64,000 nt of DNA from Misgurnus anguillicaudatus (lineage: Eukaryota; Chordata; Actinopteri; Cypriniformes; Cobitidae): contig NC_073358.2 of the NCBI RefSeq assembly GCF_027580225.2, positions 43,190,501 to 43,254,500 on the forward strand, in the 5' to 3' direction. Below, one piece after another: positions 23,373 through 35,301 of the stretch. The translations under genes and the position numbers were made by a program. How positions within the stretch are numbered: the stretch's first letter is position 1; every line of letters starts with the position of its first letter. Below the pieces are notes generated by a model. The model saw nothing but the letters and a program-made list of their open reading frames with translations, was not told where the DNA came from and made no database searches.

Positions 23373-25340
23373 AGCTGACTATTACATATTATAAAACAAA
23401 GCAGAATAAAAAGTGATGCATCTGAAGGCTAGACAAAATGTTTTTTTTACAGCATTAATCTATTTCATTCCTATGCTTTTAAAAGAAAGCATTCACTATA
23501 TTTACAGGCTGCTGGAAGGTATTTCTCTATTCATAATGTCTTCCAGTTCATTTAACAGGTACATGCCCTCACAAAGCCTGCGAAATTATTGGCATTATCG
23601 TCAGCTCCACACACGCTGGCACTTTCTTTTGGATGTATTGTAGTCATACGGTATTGGCTGTTGAAATTAAAGTTGCACTTCTGTGTTACTATTAGGCCAT
23701 CATTCCCTTCTTTCTTCTCACTATGGCCATTCTCTGTATCGATTGGGCAGGGCTCTCTCTTCCCTGTGATGTAGAGACGGGAGGGAGATGAAAATGAGAG
23801 GATACTGGAGATGTTAGAGGTGCTTCTTGTTTGTGTAGATGGAATAATTAACGCTCATTAAGAGGGTGATGAGCGGCTTAGGGGTGGTGCTACTTGTTAG
23901 GATAATTAGAGTCAAGTAGGCCTCATTATGCAAATTGGGAGGAAGTGCGATGCTGTCAGTGTTTACCTGAACTCTGCCGTATCGATGACCTCAGATTGAG
24001 AAAATGACAGAGAGGCGCAGAGCAGCTAAAGAAAAGAGGGATAATGGGGTGATCTGGAGAGAGAGAGGAAATTGAAATAGTCGCAATCCGTTTTTAGAGC
24101 TGCGAAGAGGAGTGCAAGTAATTGTATAACAAAAACGAGAGATGATGAATGAAATTTATAATGTGTAATTAAATATAAGCCCAGACCGCAATAAAGAGGC
24201 CGCTCCATTTTGAAGACGGAAATGAAATGTTTCCAGATTTATTTTACTGTAGAGAGATACGTGGGTGAGCCTGACTTTCAGGGCACTGTGCTGCAAAAGA
24301 AAAACAACTCTTTAGCATTATGGGTAAAAAAAACGCAGTGTAAAAGTTGACACTGTGAAGTCATTGTGCCATGGTGAAGAACACTTGATGTGTCAGTATT
24401 CTCACTGTTTCTCTAGAGAGCACTTTTGTAGCGGTCTGCAGAGGGGCTTAAAGTGCTAAAAGTCGAGATTGTGTGAAATGTGTTCAGGTATAGGATTTTA
24501 TGTATTTATGAGTGTGTGTTTTGCGCACACCTCCAGAGTTGTCTACGTGTCCGCTGACCTCTAATGGGCTGCGACTTGTGTGTGATGAATCGAGGCTTTC
24601 GTTAACCGCAGGCCTCGGAGAGTGATTAGTCCTCAACATGTTGCCTGTCCGGCTGAGTTTTGGCACCGTGACACGTACACACACACAGATGATGAGACCC
24701 AAATGACTTTGCTCAGAGTTGGGTGGGGTGCCTACACAGTGCTGTGTGTGGCCAATCTTGGCATCAGATCACTCCATCACTTTGCCTGGCATAAGTTCTG
24801 TCATATGGTCTGTCTGCTTGGCGTGACCTTACTGCTCTCTGTACGCCTGTGATGCAGTAATAGATAAAAAATGCTTCTGGTCACAACAAAAAAAGCCTCC
24901 TCTGCAAAACAACTTATGAAAGGAAACTAGAAATAAACAAATTAGTGTCCCACTTGGCGCAGGAATCAGATCTAAATGTTTTGCAATGTCTGAGAATTTC
25001 AATTTCCTTTCCTCTCTGCTGGTGGCTAGATGAACGAACCGGTGTATATTTGTCTGCTTAATAGTTACACTAATAAGAAAATAAACTATTTTCTACAAGT
25101 AATAAGGAATGAATCACTAGTAACAGATTTGATACGGTCAAATCAATGCTTATTTATTACGTGCACAGTACCGCATGCAGCAGCAATTGTGGGCAATGAA
25201 AAGTAGTTAAAATCATTCAAAGGAAAGACAGAAAGCAAAACGTTTTTAAAAACGGTGATATACTTGTGAATAAAAAAAAAGGAGAAATAGTAAAGATTTC
25301 ACTAATACTAAGAGCCGATTATTTAGACTATGTATACAGT
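23373..25340. other. Intron-like sequence with a possible conserved block
   Basis: 23830-24230 is repeat-free and contains ATTATGCAAATT near 23926 and TAATTAAAT-type sites, which would suit an enhancer. No comparative data are available. No exon was recognised. Confidence 0.35.
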
Positions 25341-25344
25341 ATAC

Positions 25345-25594
25345 CGGGGGTCTCCAACCTTTTTTGTAATCAAGGGCTACCACAATGGATTAAACTCTGG
25401 AGAGCTCATTTTTACTAAAAATTTTTTTGGTTTACTTGTTTATTTTATTTTATTTTATTTGATATGTTTTAGTATTGTTTAAATTGTTATCGTGCATAAA
25501 CCAAGCGAAGATAATATTAAATATAAGTAATAAATAAATATTACAATTGAGACTAGTATTAGAATGTGCTTTAGCACCACGTTGGAGACCCCTG
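25345..25594. mobile_element. Small hAT-like element
   Basis: Termini CGGGGGTCTCCAACC and GTTGGAGACCCCTG. The flanking 8-mers CAGTATAC and CGGTATAT agree at six of eight positions, as expected for an old target duplication. It contains a (TATTT)n run near 25440. Confidence 0.75.
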
Positions 25595-25680
25595 CGGTAT
25601 ATGATACAGATGCCAATAGTTTGGTGGTTATATTGCCGTCCATTAACTAAATTCTGAAGATTACATTTTCTGAATGTTAT

Positions 25681-26043
25681 TCATGATGCATAACGATTAA
25701 TCACGATTATTTTATAGCATAATAAAAGTTTTTGATTACATCAAATATGTGTGTGAACTGTGTATAATAACTTTGATAAATGCACACACATGCATGTGTA
25801 TATATTTAAGAAATGTTTACATGTGTGTGTGTGTATATACATTTGTATATTTATGTATAATTTATATTATATATAAATATAAATACTCAATATATAAATA
25901 TATATATTTTTCTTAAAATTATACATGCATATGTGCATATTTATATACACACATTTATTATACATAGTTCACACACATATATGATGTAAACAAAACTTTT
26001 ATTCTGCTATAGAATAATCGCGATTAATCATTATGCATCCCTA
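25681..26043. mobile_element. hAT-like foldback element with ATGCATAACGATTAATC ends
   Basis: The left end is TCATGATGCATAACGATTAA and the right end TTAATCATTATGCATCCCTA, an inverted pair typical of a common zebrafish hAT group. The interior is a large AT-rich palindrome with CACACACATG/TATATAAATA runs. The left terminal GGG has been lost and no clear target duplication remains. Confidence 0.7.
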
Positions 26044-26142
26044 ATTTATATAAAGACCATTAACATTGAACACTAATCTAGTGATGTGTCTTTACATTTT
26101 CTTTACACAAAGCTTAAATTCATTGCATTTTCTGTTCTCATT

Positions 26143-26262
26143 TGATTGACAGGATATATCGGCCATGAATATTGGCTGTTTTTAAACTATCAGCCGATAG
26201 TGTGAAAAAATGCTTTTATTGACCGTTACAGATTATCGGCCCATATATCTCTAATAAATAGT
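26143..26262. mobile_element. Fragment of the GGCCGAT-rich hAT family
   Basis: ATATATCGGCCATG, ATCAGCCGATAG and ATTATCGGCCCATATATC match the interior of the element at 2820-3462. Ends are not preserved. Confidence 0.5.
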
Positions 26263-27365
26263 CCTAGACCTACACTTTGAAACATTTAAAAACAGAGATG
26301 CTTTTCATCTGTATCTCTATATCTGCACCTTGTATCCTTTGCTTTGAGTCATTTGCTTTTCTTATCTACCTCATAACCTTACGCTCCACAAAATACATCT
26401 TGTTAGATGCTAACTGAATTTCATTGGCCATGTACTTGTACTTTGCCCAATGAAAATAAAGTTGAATATAATCTAGTTTACTACTGTACCAAGACTACCA
26501 ACTAAAAATGTAAACTACATCATGTACCTACAGCATGGACTTACAATACAGCTTCAGCTTGTTTGTAAAGGGTGAATAATGATAATAAATATGCGGATGT
26601 GTGCTCTGTGCCTTATTTTTTCTTAAACTGTTGGCATTTCCACTGACTGTACTCTACTTCCCTGACATCACAAGTGACATCCTTGTGTATTTGTTTGTGT
26701 ACCTAATAATACCCCTCAACACCTTCAGTATGTCAGTGCATCACACACATTCTCTCAATGATATTGATGCACGTCTGACATTTCGAGGCTCCATTCGTCA
26801 CGAAAGGGAGGATGAGGGTAGGCGTTGGGGTGGGGCTGGTGACATTTCATGCAGCCATAATGTTATTCATTATGGCAGAGGGGCACTGGAGAGGGTACAG
26901 CGGGTGCTGCCTGTGTGCGCCACAACCCATCTGTCTCTTTGCCCTCTTCTCTCTGTCTCTCACTTCCTCTTTTACTCTGGGTGAAATGGCAGGAGCGTTT
27001 TTCCCTCTACCCCGAGGCCTCAGAGATATCCCTGCCTGCTTTCCCCTGATAAGACAAACCTACACCACTTACCTTTCCCTCTCTTCTTCCTCTCTCTCCT
27101 CTTCAAAGTTTGCTTTAGGGTGAGAGAGTGCTGTGATTTTTAGGAAATGCAGTAGGAGAGACCTATGATATTTGCTTTCACAGAGAATTCTGCCGTCACT
27201 TTTATACAATTTTACCTCTTTAAAGTGTCGCTTGTTTAGTGATGTTGTAAGCAGTGCTTTTGATATGTAGCCAAGATAATTGATCAAACAGCAAATGTTG
27301 CATTAATTATTTACCTTGTGGAACGACTAATTTTCTTTTTTGCCTTTTATAAAAAAGAATTTAAA
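26263..27365. other. Intron-like sequence
   Basis: Includes a perfect inverted repeat GCCATAATG...CATTATGGC at 26854-26876 in a repeat-free block, and a CT-rich run near 26930-27110. A frame of 127 codons at 26601 has no recognisable domain. Confidence 0.4.
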
Positions 27366-27367
27366 GA

Positions 27368-27490
27368 AGGGTTCCCGCGGGGTCTTGAAAAGTCTTAAAA
27401 AGACTAAAATTCAGAAAGTTAAATTTTAAGGCCTTAAAAAGTCTTAAAAACGCAAATTTTCATCATCCCAGGTCTTAAATTTAATATACC
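27368..27490 (+). mobile_element. Left end of a CAGGGTTCCC-related element
   Basis: AAGGGTTCCCGCGGGGTC followed by repeated CTTGAAAAGTCTTAAAA motifs resembles, but is distinct from, the composite family at 14528 and 27820. No right end found; truncated. Confidence 0.5.
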
Positions 27491-27819
27491 GAAGACTTAC
27501 ATTTCTTATTCCGTTCATTCCCGAAAAGGGTTGTCCACAGAAAATAAAATAGTAATTTGAAATGCTGTAGAAGTAATTAGTGGCGGAGGCAGAAAGTGTA
27601 TGATGGGCAGACCTCTAAAAATCTGGACACAAAAAGAAAAGTACCGATCGCACTTCAGTCCAGTTAATCATTATTATTATTTTAAAGAGGATACACATGT
27701 AGCCTATTATAATCTACGCAAATCGTGCCATAAGCTATATTTCAGGTGCTGTGATCTGACTGTACACTGTGGGTTTGATAAGAAACAAACTTAGTTTAAA
27801 GTTTTCTGGGTAAATTTAA

Positions 27820-28536
27820 CAGGGTTCCCACGGGTCCCTGAAATCCTTGAAAGTTTGTGATTCTGGGGAAAATAATTCAAGGCCCTGAGATGTTTTTGAA
27901 AATATACATGCATAGATACAGGTCATTGAAAGTGCTTTAATCTATTTTATTCACGTTTTCTGGAAAAAAATCCATATAATTTCCCTGTGTAGTATAGGAG
28001 AATATCATTAAATTTCTAGCCTTTTAAGCACACATGCTAAACTGTTCGCTTCAAATGCTTATATCTTCTGTATGCGAATGTTAATTCATACCAAAATGCT
28101 TTTTTGCATAGTTGTGTTTGACACATGAAAATGTCTCGGGTTACGTATGTAACTGTTCTTCCCTGAAAAGGGAACGAGACGCTGCGTCTCCCCAACATAC
28201 TTCCTGCATCCCTGTAACTGCGTCTTTGGCAATATTTCAAATAGCGATATACTTCCTGGCTCTCGCGTCCCCCTGTCTTTGTCGTTACGCCTCACCATTG
28301 GTTGAATTTGATATACACATTCATACGCACTTACCCCTGGAAGTGTCCCCATCCCCAAAGTGTCACCGCAGTGATGCAGCGCGAGCTCCCTCAAAGGGAA
28401 CTGTAACGATGTATCTTAAAAGGTAACACGATGTAACCTTGCTCTCACTTGAAATGTGTCCCCACATTTAGTCCTTGAATTTGAGGGTATTGGACCTGGA
28501 AAGTCCTTGAAAGTTAACTAAGGTGTGGGAACCCTG
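27820..28536 (+). mobile_element. Composite CAGGGTTCCC element, copy 2
   Basis: Termini CAGGGTTCCCACGGGTCC and GGTGTGGGAACCCTG, flanked by the perfect 6-bp duplication ATTTAA at 27814-27819 and 28537-28542. It has the same architecture, orientation and inner unit as copy 1, including the AAATCCTTGAAAG and CAAGGCCCTGAGA blocks. No transposase. Confidence 0.88.
28132..28441 (+). mobile_element. Inner unit of composite element, copy 2
   Basis: Begins TGTCTCGGGTTACGTATG and ends GATGTAACCTTG, at the equivalent position to 14844-15149. Opposed reading frames of about 100 codons here have counterparts in copy 1 and derive from the repeat. Confidence 0.7.
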
Positions 28537-28542
28537 ATTTAA

Positions 28543-29160
28543 CTCTATTTAACTAAATGCCTGTGGCTTCCTGTACTGAAACATAGAGGACCAAGAAGCA
28601 AAAAAATCTACACTGCTTTATTGAAAATCAACTAAAATAGTCAGGCTGTCGAGTCACCAACAGCGAGTTAACTTTAGTGTTACTGGTGTACAGATTTTAT
28701 TTAGGAGGCTTTTCTTTACCTCACTGCTCCATGCGTCTTTACTCCCTTTACTTTAATCTGCTCCCTGCTGCACTGCAAACTAACACGCTCCCCCCTTCAG
28801 CTCTCCACAAAACGGCAGCAATTAACAGACAGAAAGCTAGAAATTATTGTAATAAACCAAAGGTGCAGTTTGTCTTCTTTTGGGAACTTTTTTGATAGGG
28901 CAAATGGTTGAGGAGTTACGGTTAAATAGTGGATAACGTTAGCAACGCATAACAAAACATGAAGAGCCTTTTTAATGGTAAATTTCGTTTTCAGATTCAT
29001 CAATTATTGTGTAAATGAAAAGACATGCTATTAAACGTGATGGCAGTACATTGTTCATATTTGTGCATAAAAACGTATGGGTGGAGTGTTTTGGCTTTTG
29101 CTGGTTATTTAAATTAAATGCAATAAATAATTTATTAATAACTTGAATTTATAAAACGCA
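28543..29160. other. Intron-like sequence
   Basis: No feature recognised. Confidence 0.4.
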
Positions 29161-29162
29161 TA

Positions 29163-29356
29163 CACTGAAAAAAATGATTCATTGAATTTAATAAGTTTTT
29201 TTAAGGTAAGTGGTTGCAATCAATTTATTTAAGCTACATTTAAACAAAAAGATTAGTAAAATTAAATATAAAACTTTTGTTTAAATGTAGCTTAAATAAA
29301 TTGATTGCAACCACCTTAAAAAATAGATTAAATTAAATGAATCATTTTTTTCAGTG
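29163..29356. mobile_element. Palindromic TA-type MITE
   Basis: Flanked by TA at 29161-29162 and 29357-29358. The terminus CACTGAAAAAAATGATTCAT is mirrored by ATGAATCATTTTTTTCAGTG. The element is nearly one long hairpin (arms about 85 bases, sharing TTTAAGCTACATTTAAAC and GGTTGCAATCAATTTATTTA). The TA target and the ends fit a Tc1/mariner-type non-autonomous element. Confidence 0.9.
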
Positions 29357-29358
29357 TA

Positions 29359-30900
29359 CATTATTGCAATCAGTGATTAACAATAATTGAAACTGATGAA
29401 GATGGCATCTTCCATCAGATGTTCATATTAACAACAAAAAGAAAACGACACTGAGCCAGGGGTATTATTATAATGTACAATAAATTGAACGTGCCTTGAG
29501 TCTAGAAAGATATTTGTGCTTATAATTTGATTTTATATACATTTAATTCATTTCATTAATTGTATCTATTTTTAGATTATAACTGTGCTTATGTGTGTTA
29601 TGTGTAACATTATGTAAAATTAGAGTTAATTTAATTGCAGCCATTTGATGTATCTATTCATATATTGTAAACGTATACATGGGCACTTTAGAAATTTGGG
29701 CTTATTGTTGCGCTGCTGTAGCATTATTGGCCAGTTGCGTCTCGGCATATGCTTACCAACTCTGTTTCTCAATCCACGAGGTGTTAAACTGCTCCCAGTC
29801 TCTGTCTCTCTTTCTATTTCTCCCAGCTGACTGTTTAAGTGCTGTTTACTCGTTTGCCATTCCTGCGAGAGGTAATTAAGGATGGTACAAAGAAGAGAGC
29901 GAATGAACGCTGGAAAAAAGAGAGACGGTTTTATTACCTCTGAGTTCTGCTCAAACCCGAACGCTCGAGTTGTCTGTCCTCCTTTATTTTTTTCCACCTG
30001 CCTCCATTTCATCTCTTCTTCTCACTCGCTGGCTGTCATTTTCTGTCATACAGTTCTTCCACATGCATTCACTCTCAATGTTACTCCCTGTCTTCCTCAC
30101 CGTCTCTCATCTCTGCCTCTCTGTTAAACCTGTTCCCTTATGTTGGAGAGGAAAAGATATCCAGAACGGTGTGGAAGTGTAGAGTTTAGCCTAGGGCTTA
30201 ACCCAAAAGTATCCCTACAAGCTGATAGAAGATTGAAGATAGAAGATCAGTCTGTGTGGCTCTCTCTCTCTTGAGAGACTGAAACATGAGCAAATCATTG
30301 TTCGGGAATCATTCACTTCTTTGTAGATGAGAGTCAAAATCTTTTACGGCGTAAACTTTTCTGTTTCTCTTTTCTCTGAAAACTTGCACATGAAGTTGAT
30401 ACATATTAGCCTCTACTCGCATTCTTTCACATTCCTCTCATCATTGATGAAACAGCTCTGCTTCCTGTGCGTCGCAGATTTAAAAAGAAACAAGTTACTT
30501 TTCAAACTGAAACGAACACATACCTGTACGAAACAGGCTCTCTAACAGTGTGATTACAGCTTGTTCCCTTTCAAGTGATTTTGTATGTTTGTATTTTTGG
30601 ATGTTGAGGTTGGAAGGTGTGTGTGAAAGATGTATTGGAGGTTGCATGCATCTCCTCTATTTGCGCACAACACACATTCTGCGAAATCATTAGAATGATG
30701 TAATAAGTGTAATATATAATGTATAAATGTATAAAAAGAATGCACCGATATATTGACTAAGGCTGCATAACGATTACCAGAGATTAATTGTTATGCAGCC
30801 CTAATATTGGCTGGTAATCAGTATTGACAGAAAGCTTTTTTCTCACTACAGGACATTGGCTAATTATTTAAAAACTGCAGAGGATCAGGACAGATTGTAT
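29359..30900. other. Intron-like sequence
   Basis: 29640-29880 and the pyrimidine-rich block near 29960-30130 are repeat-free. A short inverted motif, GGCTGCATAACGATTA...TTGTTATGCAGCCCTAA, near 30761-30803 is a tiny relic of the hAT family at 25681. No exon supported. Confidence 0.4.
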
Positions 30901-30903
30901 CCT

Positions 30904-31042
30904 GTGTAGCTCAATAGTAGAGCATTGCATTTACAGCGCAAAAGGTCATGGGAACACACATACTGTTAAAACCTATACTGTATACCTTGTAATGCACTGT
31001 AAGTCACTTTGGATAAAAGCGTTTGCCAAATGCATAAATATA
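30904..31042 (+). mobile_element. V-SINE/DANA SINE
   Basis: A tRNA-like head (TGTAGCTCAATAGTAGAGCA, resembling a pol III A box) is followed by GCGCAAAAGGTCATGGGAA, with a damaged B-box, and by the conserved tail CTGTAAGTCACTTTGGATAA and GCCAAATGCATAAATATAA. Length and order match DANA/V-SINE elements of cyprinids. Confidence 0.85.
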
Positions 31043-32955
31043 ATTATACAACTGTTCTTTCTGGTTCTCGAATCTGATTGGCTAAGAGCTCTTTCCAGGC
31101 GTGCGATATAGTTCTCATAACATAACAGTAACCGCTTAACCGTTTGTATCATTCCGCCGCCACCTACTGGTCATTTTAGAATTAGTGAGGGAGGCTTCTT
31201 TAAACATGTGAGTCATTCGCTCACGTCACACATCTCTGACGGGAACAGTGCTCTTGGATGTAAACTTTCGGGGATTTAACACAATTATGTCACATCGTGT
31301 GGACGAGTAACATAAACTTTGAATAAAGCAATAAAAACAATAATTTTCTCTGGAGCGATCTCTCTCCTCCAATATTATAAGGACGCAAAAACAGCAGGTA
31401 AGAATACTGGCTCTTACATTGGGACACTTGATCATTTATTTTCGTGTGACGTGACTATTAAAACATGTGAAATATCACCAATGATATTTATAATCGGCAC
31501 GCAGAAACATCTTTCTGACTTATAAAAAACTTGTTAAAACAGAATAATTAAGTGTTTTATATTGTATGTATAACTGGACTTTTTTTTGTCAGTGCTAAAG
31601 CGAGTGCTGTACCATATATAGCAATAGTATATAAATATAGTTTTACTAACTTTTAACTCTCGCCAAAACGATAACAACACAAAAGACACTTAGCCCTATT
31701 CGGATGGGATTAGTTTTACAGGGGGACCTCTGAGAAAATCGTGCTTCTCAGAGGTCCTCTGTGTTTTTAATCCCGTCCGAATCAGCCATGTCTGTGTTTT
31801 TCTCTGACAACCTCCGTAAGAATTCCAGAGCAATTTACCTACTGTTTTTCGCTGAACTCAGATGTTCTCTGAGAAATGCAATCCCGTCCGGATGCAAATG
31901 TTTGTGTTTGCGCGCAATATCTTTCGAAAATGGGGTTCATTACGTGTTTTGGCCAACGTGATCTGCCGTAAGGTCTTACTAACGTGCGTATATTGTATTT
32001 CCTGGGTAAAAACTTCACTTTGTAACCAAGAAACGGTAATATTAAGAAACAGCTATTCAGTCTATTTGCGTTCCCAAACGTCCAACTATATCATCACAGT
32101 GGCGAAACAGACTTAACCTAAAGAAAATGAGTGACTAACAAGAAGTTAGAGGACCTTAATCACCTCCTCCATCTGTTCATCTTTCTGCCAGCTTCCTCCG
32201 TAGGTTCTTTCTGTTTTTGACCTTTGAATTCTGCAAAAGGGATGTGTGTTTGAGTAATTAGCCTTTATGCGAATCTGATACTGAAGATAGAGCTAGTCTG
32301 GCATAGCAAGCATCTCTGTTTACAGCGCTAGAGTGAAAGGAAGGTGGGCATCAATTTCCTCCTCAACATCTTCATGTTTCCCTCAACTGAAACATGTTTA
32401 ATAATTAGTTTTGGCTGGTAATGCTACCATTGCTGCTATAGTTAGGTTTAAGTTTTTCTAAACTTCTACAAAGTTTTGGCATGCACCCACACTGTTTGAG
32501 ATAAATGATGATTCAAATGCATGTGTGTTGTTGTACAAAGGTGTATTTTTACTTTTTAAAAATGATAAGCTCTGCAATTCTTGTCTGGTTGATGATAAAA
32601 GTTGAAAAAATCCCATAGATCACTAACAGGTGGACCACTGTCCAGGTCCAGACCGAGAAGTTGTCCCATACAGCCAAAACAGAAGGTTATGATTTAAAAC
32701 CCGATAGGGCAAGACTAATTCTAACGGTAGTGGTTTAACGGAGTTGAAGGGAGAAAGGGAAAGAAAAAGATGGAGAAAGTTGCGAAAAATAGAAGTGAAA
32801 CAGAAAAAGAAAAATTCAAGCTTTTCTTCCCTTTATTTTATTTTTCTGAAATTAAGCACAAACAGTTTTCACATTTTATGTATTTTCTGTTATTTTGAAA
32901 TGCAGCCCTACTTTTATTTAGTTAATGAGAGGACATTGTACATGTCTATAGTCAT
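31043..32955. other. Non-coding stretch, partly repeat-like
   Basis: 31690-31960 contains an inverted pair (CTCTGAGAAAATC...GATT-like, with 'CAGAGGTCCTCTG' motifs) and 'CCCGTCCGAAT'/'CCCGTCCGGAT' motifs that look like a decayed inverted-repeat element, but its ends were not fixed. Purine-rich run at 32740-32820. No gene. Confidence 0.35.
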
Positions 32956-32958
32956 ATA

Positions 32959-33845
32959 CACTCACCTAAAGGATTATTAGGAACATCTGTTCAATTTCTC
33001 ATTAAAGGGATAGTTCACTTTAAAATAAAAATTCTGTCATCATTTACTCATCCTCATGTTGTTCTAAACCTGTATGAATTTCTTTTTTCTGATGAACAAA
33101 AAAGAAGATATTTTGAAAAATTATAGTAAACACACAGCAGTAAGTGACCATTGACTTCCATAGTAGGAAATATATTTTGGAAGTATTGTGATAAATGACT
33201 AAGAAAATAGTTTGACAAATGATGGTAAGCACAAAGTTGACGATACCCATTAAATTCCATCATATTTTTTTATTCCTGCTATGGAATCCTGCTAAGTCTA
33301 TGGTCACTTACTGCTGTGTGTTTACGATCATTTATCAAAATATATTCTTTTGTGTTCATCAGAAAAAAGAAATTCATACAGGTTTAGAACAACATGAGGA
33401 TGAGTAAATGATGACAGAATTTTCATTTTAATGTGAACTATCCCTTTAATGCAATTATCTAATCAACCAATCACATGGTAGTTGCTTCAATGCAATCTCC
33501 TGAACTCCAAACTGAATGTCAGAATGGGAAAGAAAGGTGATTTAAGCGATTTTGAGCATGGCATGGTTGTTGGTGAATGGTGTGAAAAGGGAAAAACATC
33601 CAATATGTGGCAGTCCTGTGGGCGAAAATGTCTTGTTGATGCTAGAGGTCAGAAGAGAATGGGAAGACTAATTCAAGCTGATAGAAGAGCAACTTTGACT
33701 GAAATAACCACTCTTTACAACCGAGGTATGCAGCAAAGCATTTGTGAAGCCACAACACGCACAACCTTGAGGTGGATGGGCTACAACAGCAGAAGACCCC
33801 ACCGGGTACCACTCATCTCCACTACAAATAGGAAAAAGTTTAGTT
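32959..33845 (+). mobile_element. Tc1/mariner element, 5' part, interrupted and 3'-truncated
   Basis: TA precedes the terminus CACTCACCTAAAGGATTATT, a zebrafish Tc1-type end. The sequence continues as GTTCAATTTCTCATTAA, is split by a TTAA element (33006-33445), resumes with TGCAATTATCTAATCAACC and runs into the transposase start. It stops inside the transposase at about 33837; the 3' half and right terminus are missing. Confidence 0.85.
33006..33445. mobile_element. TTAA foldback element inserted in the Tc1 copy
   Basis: Termini AGGGATAGTTCAC and GTGAACTATCCCT, flanked by TTAA at 33002-33005 and 33446-33449. The arms mirror each other (TCTGTCATCATTTACTCATC, AACCTGTATGAATTTC). Removing the element and one TTAA restores CTCATTAATGCAATT, the normal Tc1 sequence. 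Opposed frames here (such as 33044-33263) come from the palindrome. Confidence 0.92.
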
Positions 33846-33847
33846 GA
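33524..33847 (+). pseudogene. Tc1 transposase, N-terminal fragment
   Basis: The frame starts MGKKGDLSDFEHGMVVG and continues with GRLIQADRRATLTEIT and TLRWMGYNSRRPHRVPLIS, recognisable as the N-terminal, helix-turn-helix DNA-binding part of a fish Tc1 transposase. Relative to the family as I remember it, a block of about 25 codons after MVVG is deleted, and the whole DDE catalytic region downstream is absent. The frame stops in non-element sequence. It is non-functional. Confidence 0.85.
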
Positions 33848-35295
33848 ATACCCCTGCCATAGACTTTAGTCCTGAACTAAGCCATATCTAGGGCCCACAG
33901 TATCATAGCTTGTGTTTAAGTGTTGTCATTGTGCCAAGCCTAGTTGTTAAAATGTCAGGGTCCACAATATACGGTGGTTCTTTGAATTGTCTGCAATCTT
34001 TTAGGACACAGAAAAACAGTTTCTTCATATCTCCTATCTCATCTGCCTGCACACCCATCTTATGCTACAGAACCAGCAAACAGTTTGAGAGATCAAAAAT
34101 GAGTGGCTGTGTCCTTTTTAAACATCAGTCCCTCATGTTATCAAAAGCTCTGTTTGTAAAAGTCAGTGCATGTAAAAAAAGAGATCTATCTATCAAGACA
34201 CTCAGGAAAGATTACCGAAGGTCTGTGGGATAAAAATGAATTTACGTCCATAATCAAAGGTTAGAAATCATCACCACTACATTTGTATTATTTCAGATTG
34301 GCGTGAGAGCATGTGCACCTGTTTGCGTTTGCACATTTGCCAAAGTGTATTTCGGGGCCAGACTGGTTGTGTCTCCGATGTGCGTGTGTATGGGAGAGAA
34401 AATCAGTCGTGGGTTATAAGATTATGTGTCAGTGGCACACTTTGAATTTGAGTTTTTATTTCAACAGCCAACAAACAGACTAAAGCACTTCGATTGTATG
34501 AAGACAAACATGGCTCCTCTGAGAGCTGTTACCAGGCAGGGGAATAAATAGCACGGATATCGGCATAATGGCTTTGGAGGCGACAGAGGGAGGCAAGCAT
34601 TTCAGCAGTAAAAAAAAACACAGTAAATCCCAAATTCAGTCGTTCCCGTTCTCCCAAAGCTAACTGTGCTGTGATGCGGAGTCGCTGAGCTAATGTGCCT
34701 CTCTGTCTATCTAATTCTTTTCATGTTTGTGGCTCTTTTATATTTTCGTTCTTGCATAATGTGGTGCCTCAGATATTTGGAGCAGCAATCAAATTAAAAA
34801 CACATCAGAGAATTCTGGGTAGTGCAGTTCAGGCTGGATGAGTAAGCACGTTTTCTAGATTTGGAGCTTAACCAGCGAGGACCCTGATGACTGCCCATTT
34901 AGTTGAATGCATTTTTATAGATCTTTTTTCTTTTTTGCCTGTGTGTCTGTGTGTGTGTGTTTATACAATATACAGCCACAGAAATCAGTACAGTTTATTA
35001 TTAAAAGGTTGAATGTAAATTAATGGCACCTAACTTTCATCATACAGGTTTGAAATGACACAGGGGCAATACATAATGGCAGAATTGTCCCTTTTGTTTG
35101 AATTATATCTTTCAATCATGCTTTAATTTAGTGTTTCCCAAAGATCAGGATTACCTTTTATAAAAAGAATAGATGTTTGCTTTAGAGGTCTTCACGGGTC
35201 AACTTACAGTAGATCCGAAAACCTGAGGTCTAAAAGTTTTATGTGTGCCTCGGACATGGGTCAGGTGTAATATTAGCCGCATCGAGTCTTGGGTA
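33848..35295. other. Intron-like sequence
   Basis: Short TG run near 34940. No repeat ends or exons supported. Confidence 0.4.
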
Positions 35296-35301
35296 ATTTA
35301 A

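Noticed and set aside
26601..26984. 127-codon plus-strand frame
   Set aside because: Crosses a repeat-free block and a pyrimidine-rich run, overlaps another frame, and shows no domain or splice support.
33044..33407. Opposed frames with near-identical peptides ending in KKEIHTGLEQHEDE
   Set aside because: They are the two arms of the TTAA foldback element read in opposite directions.
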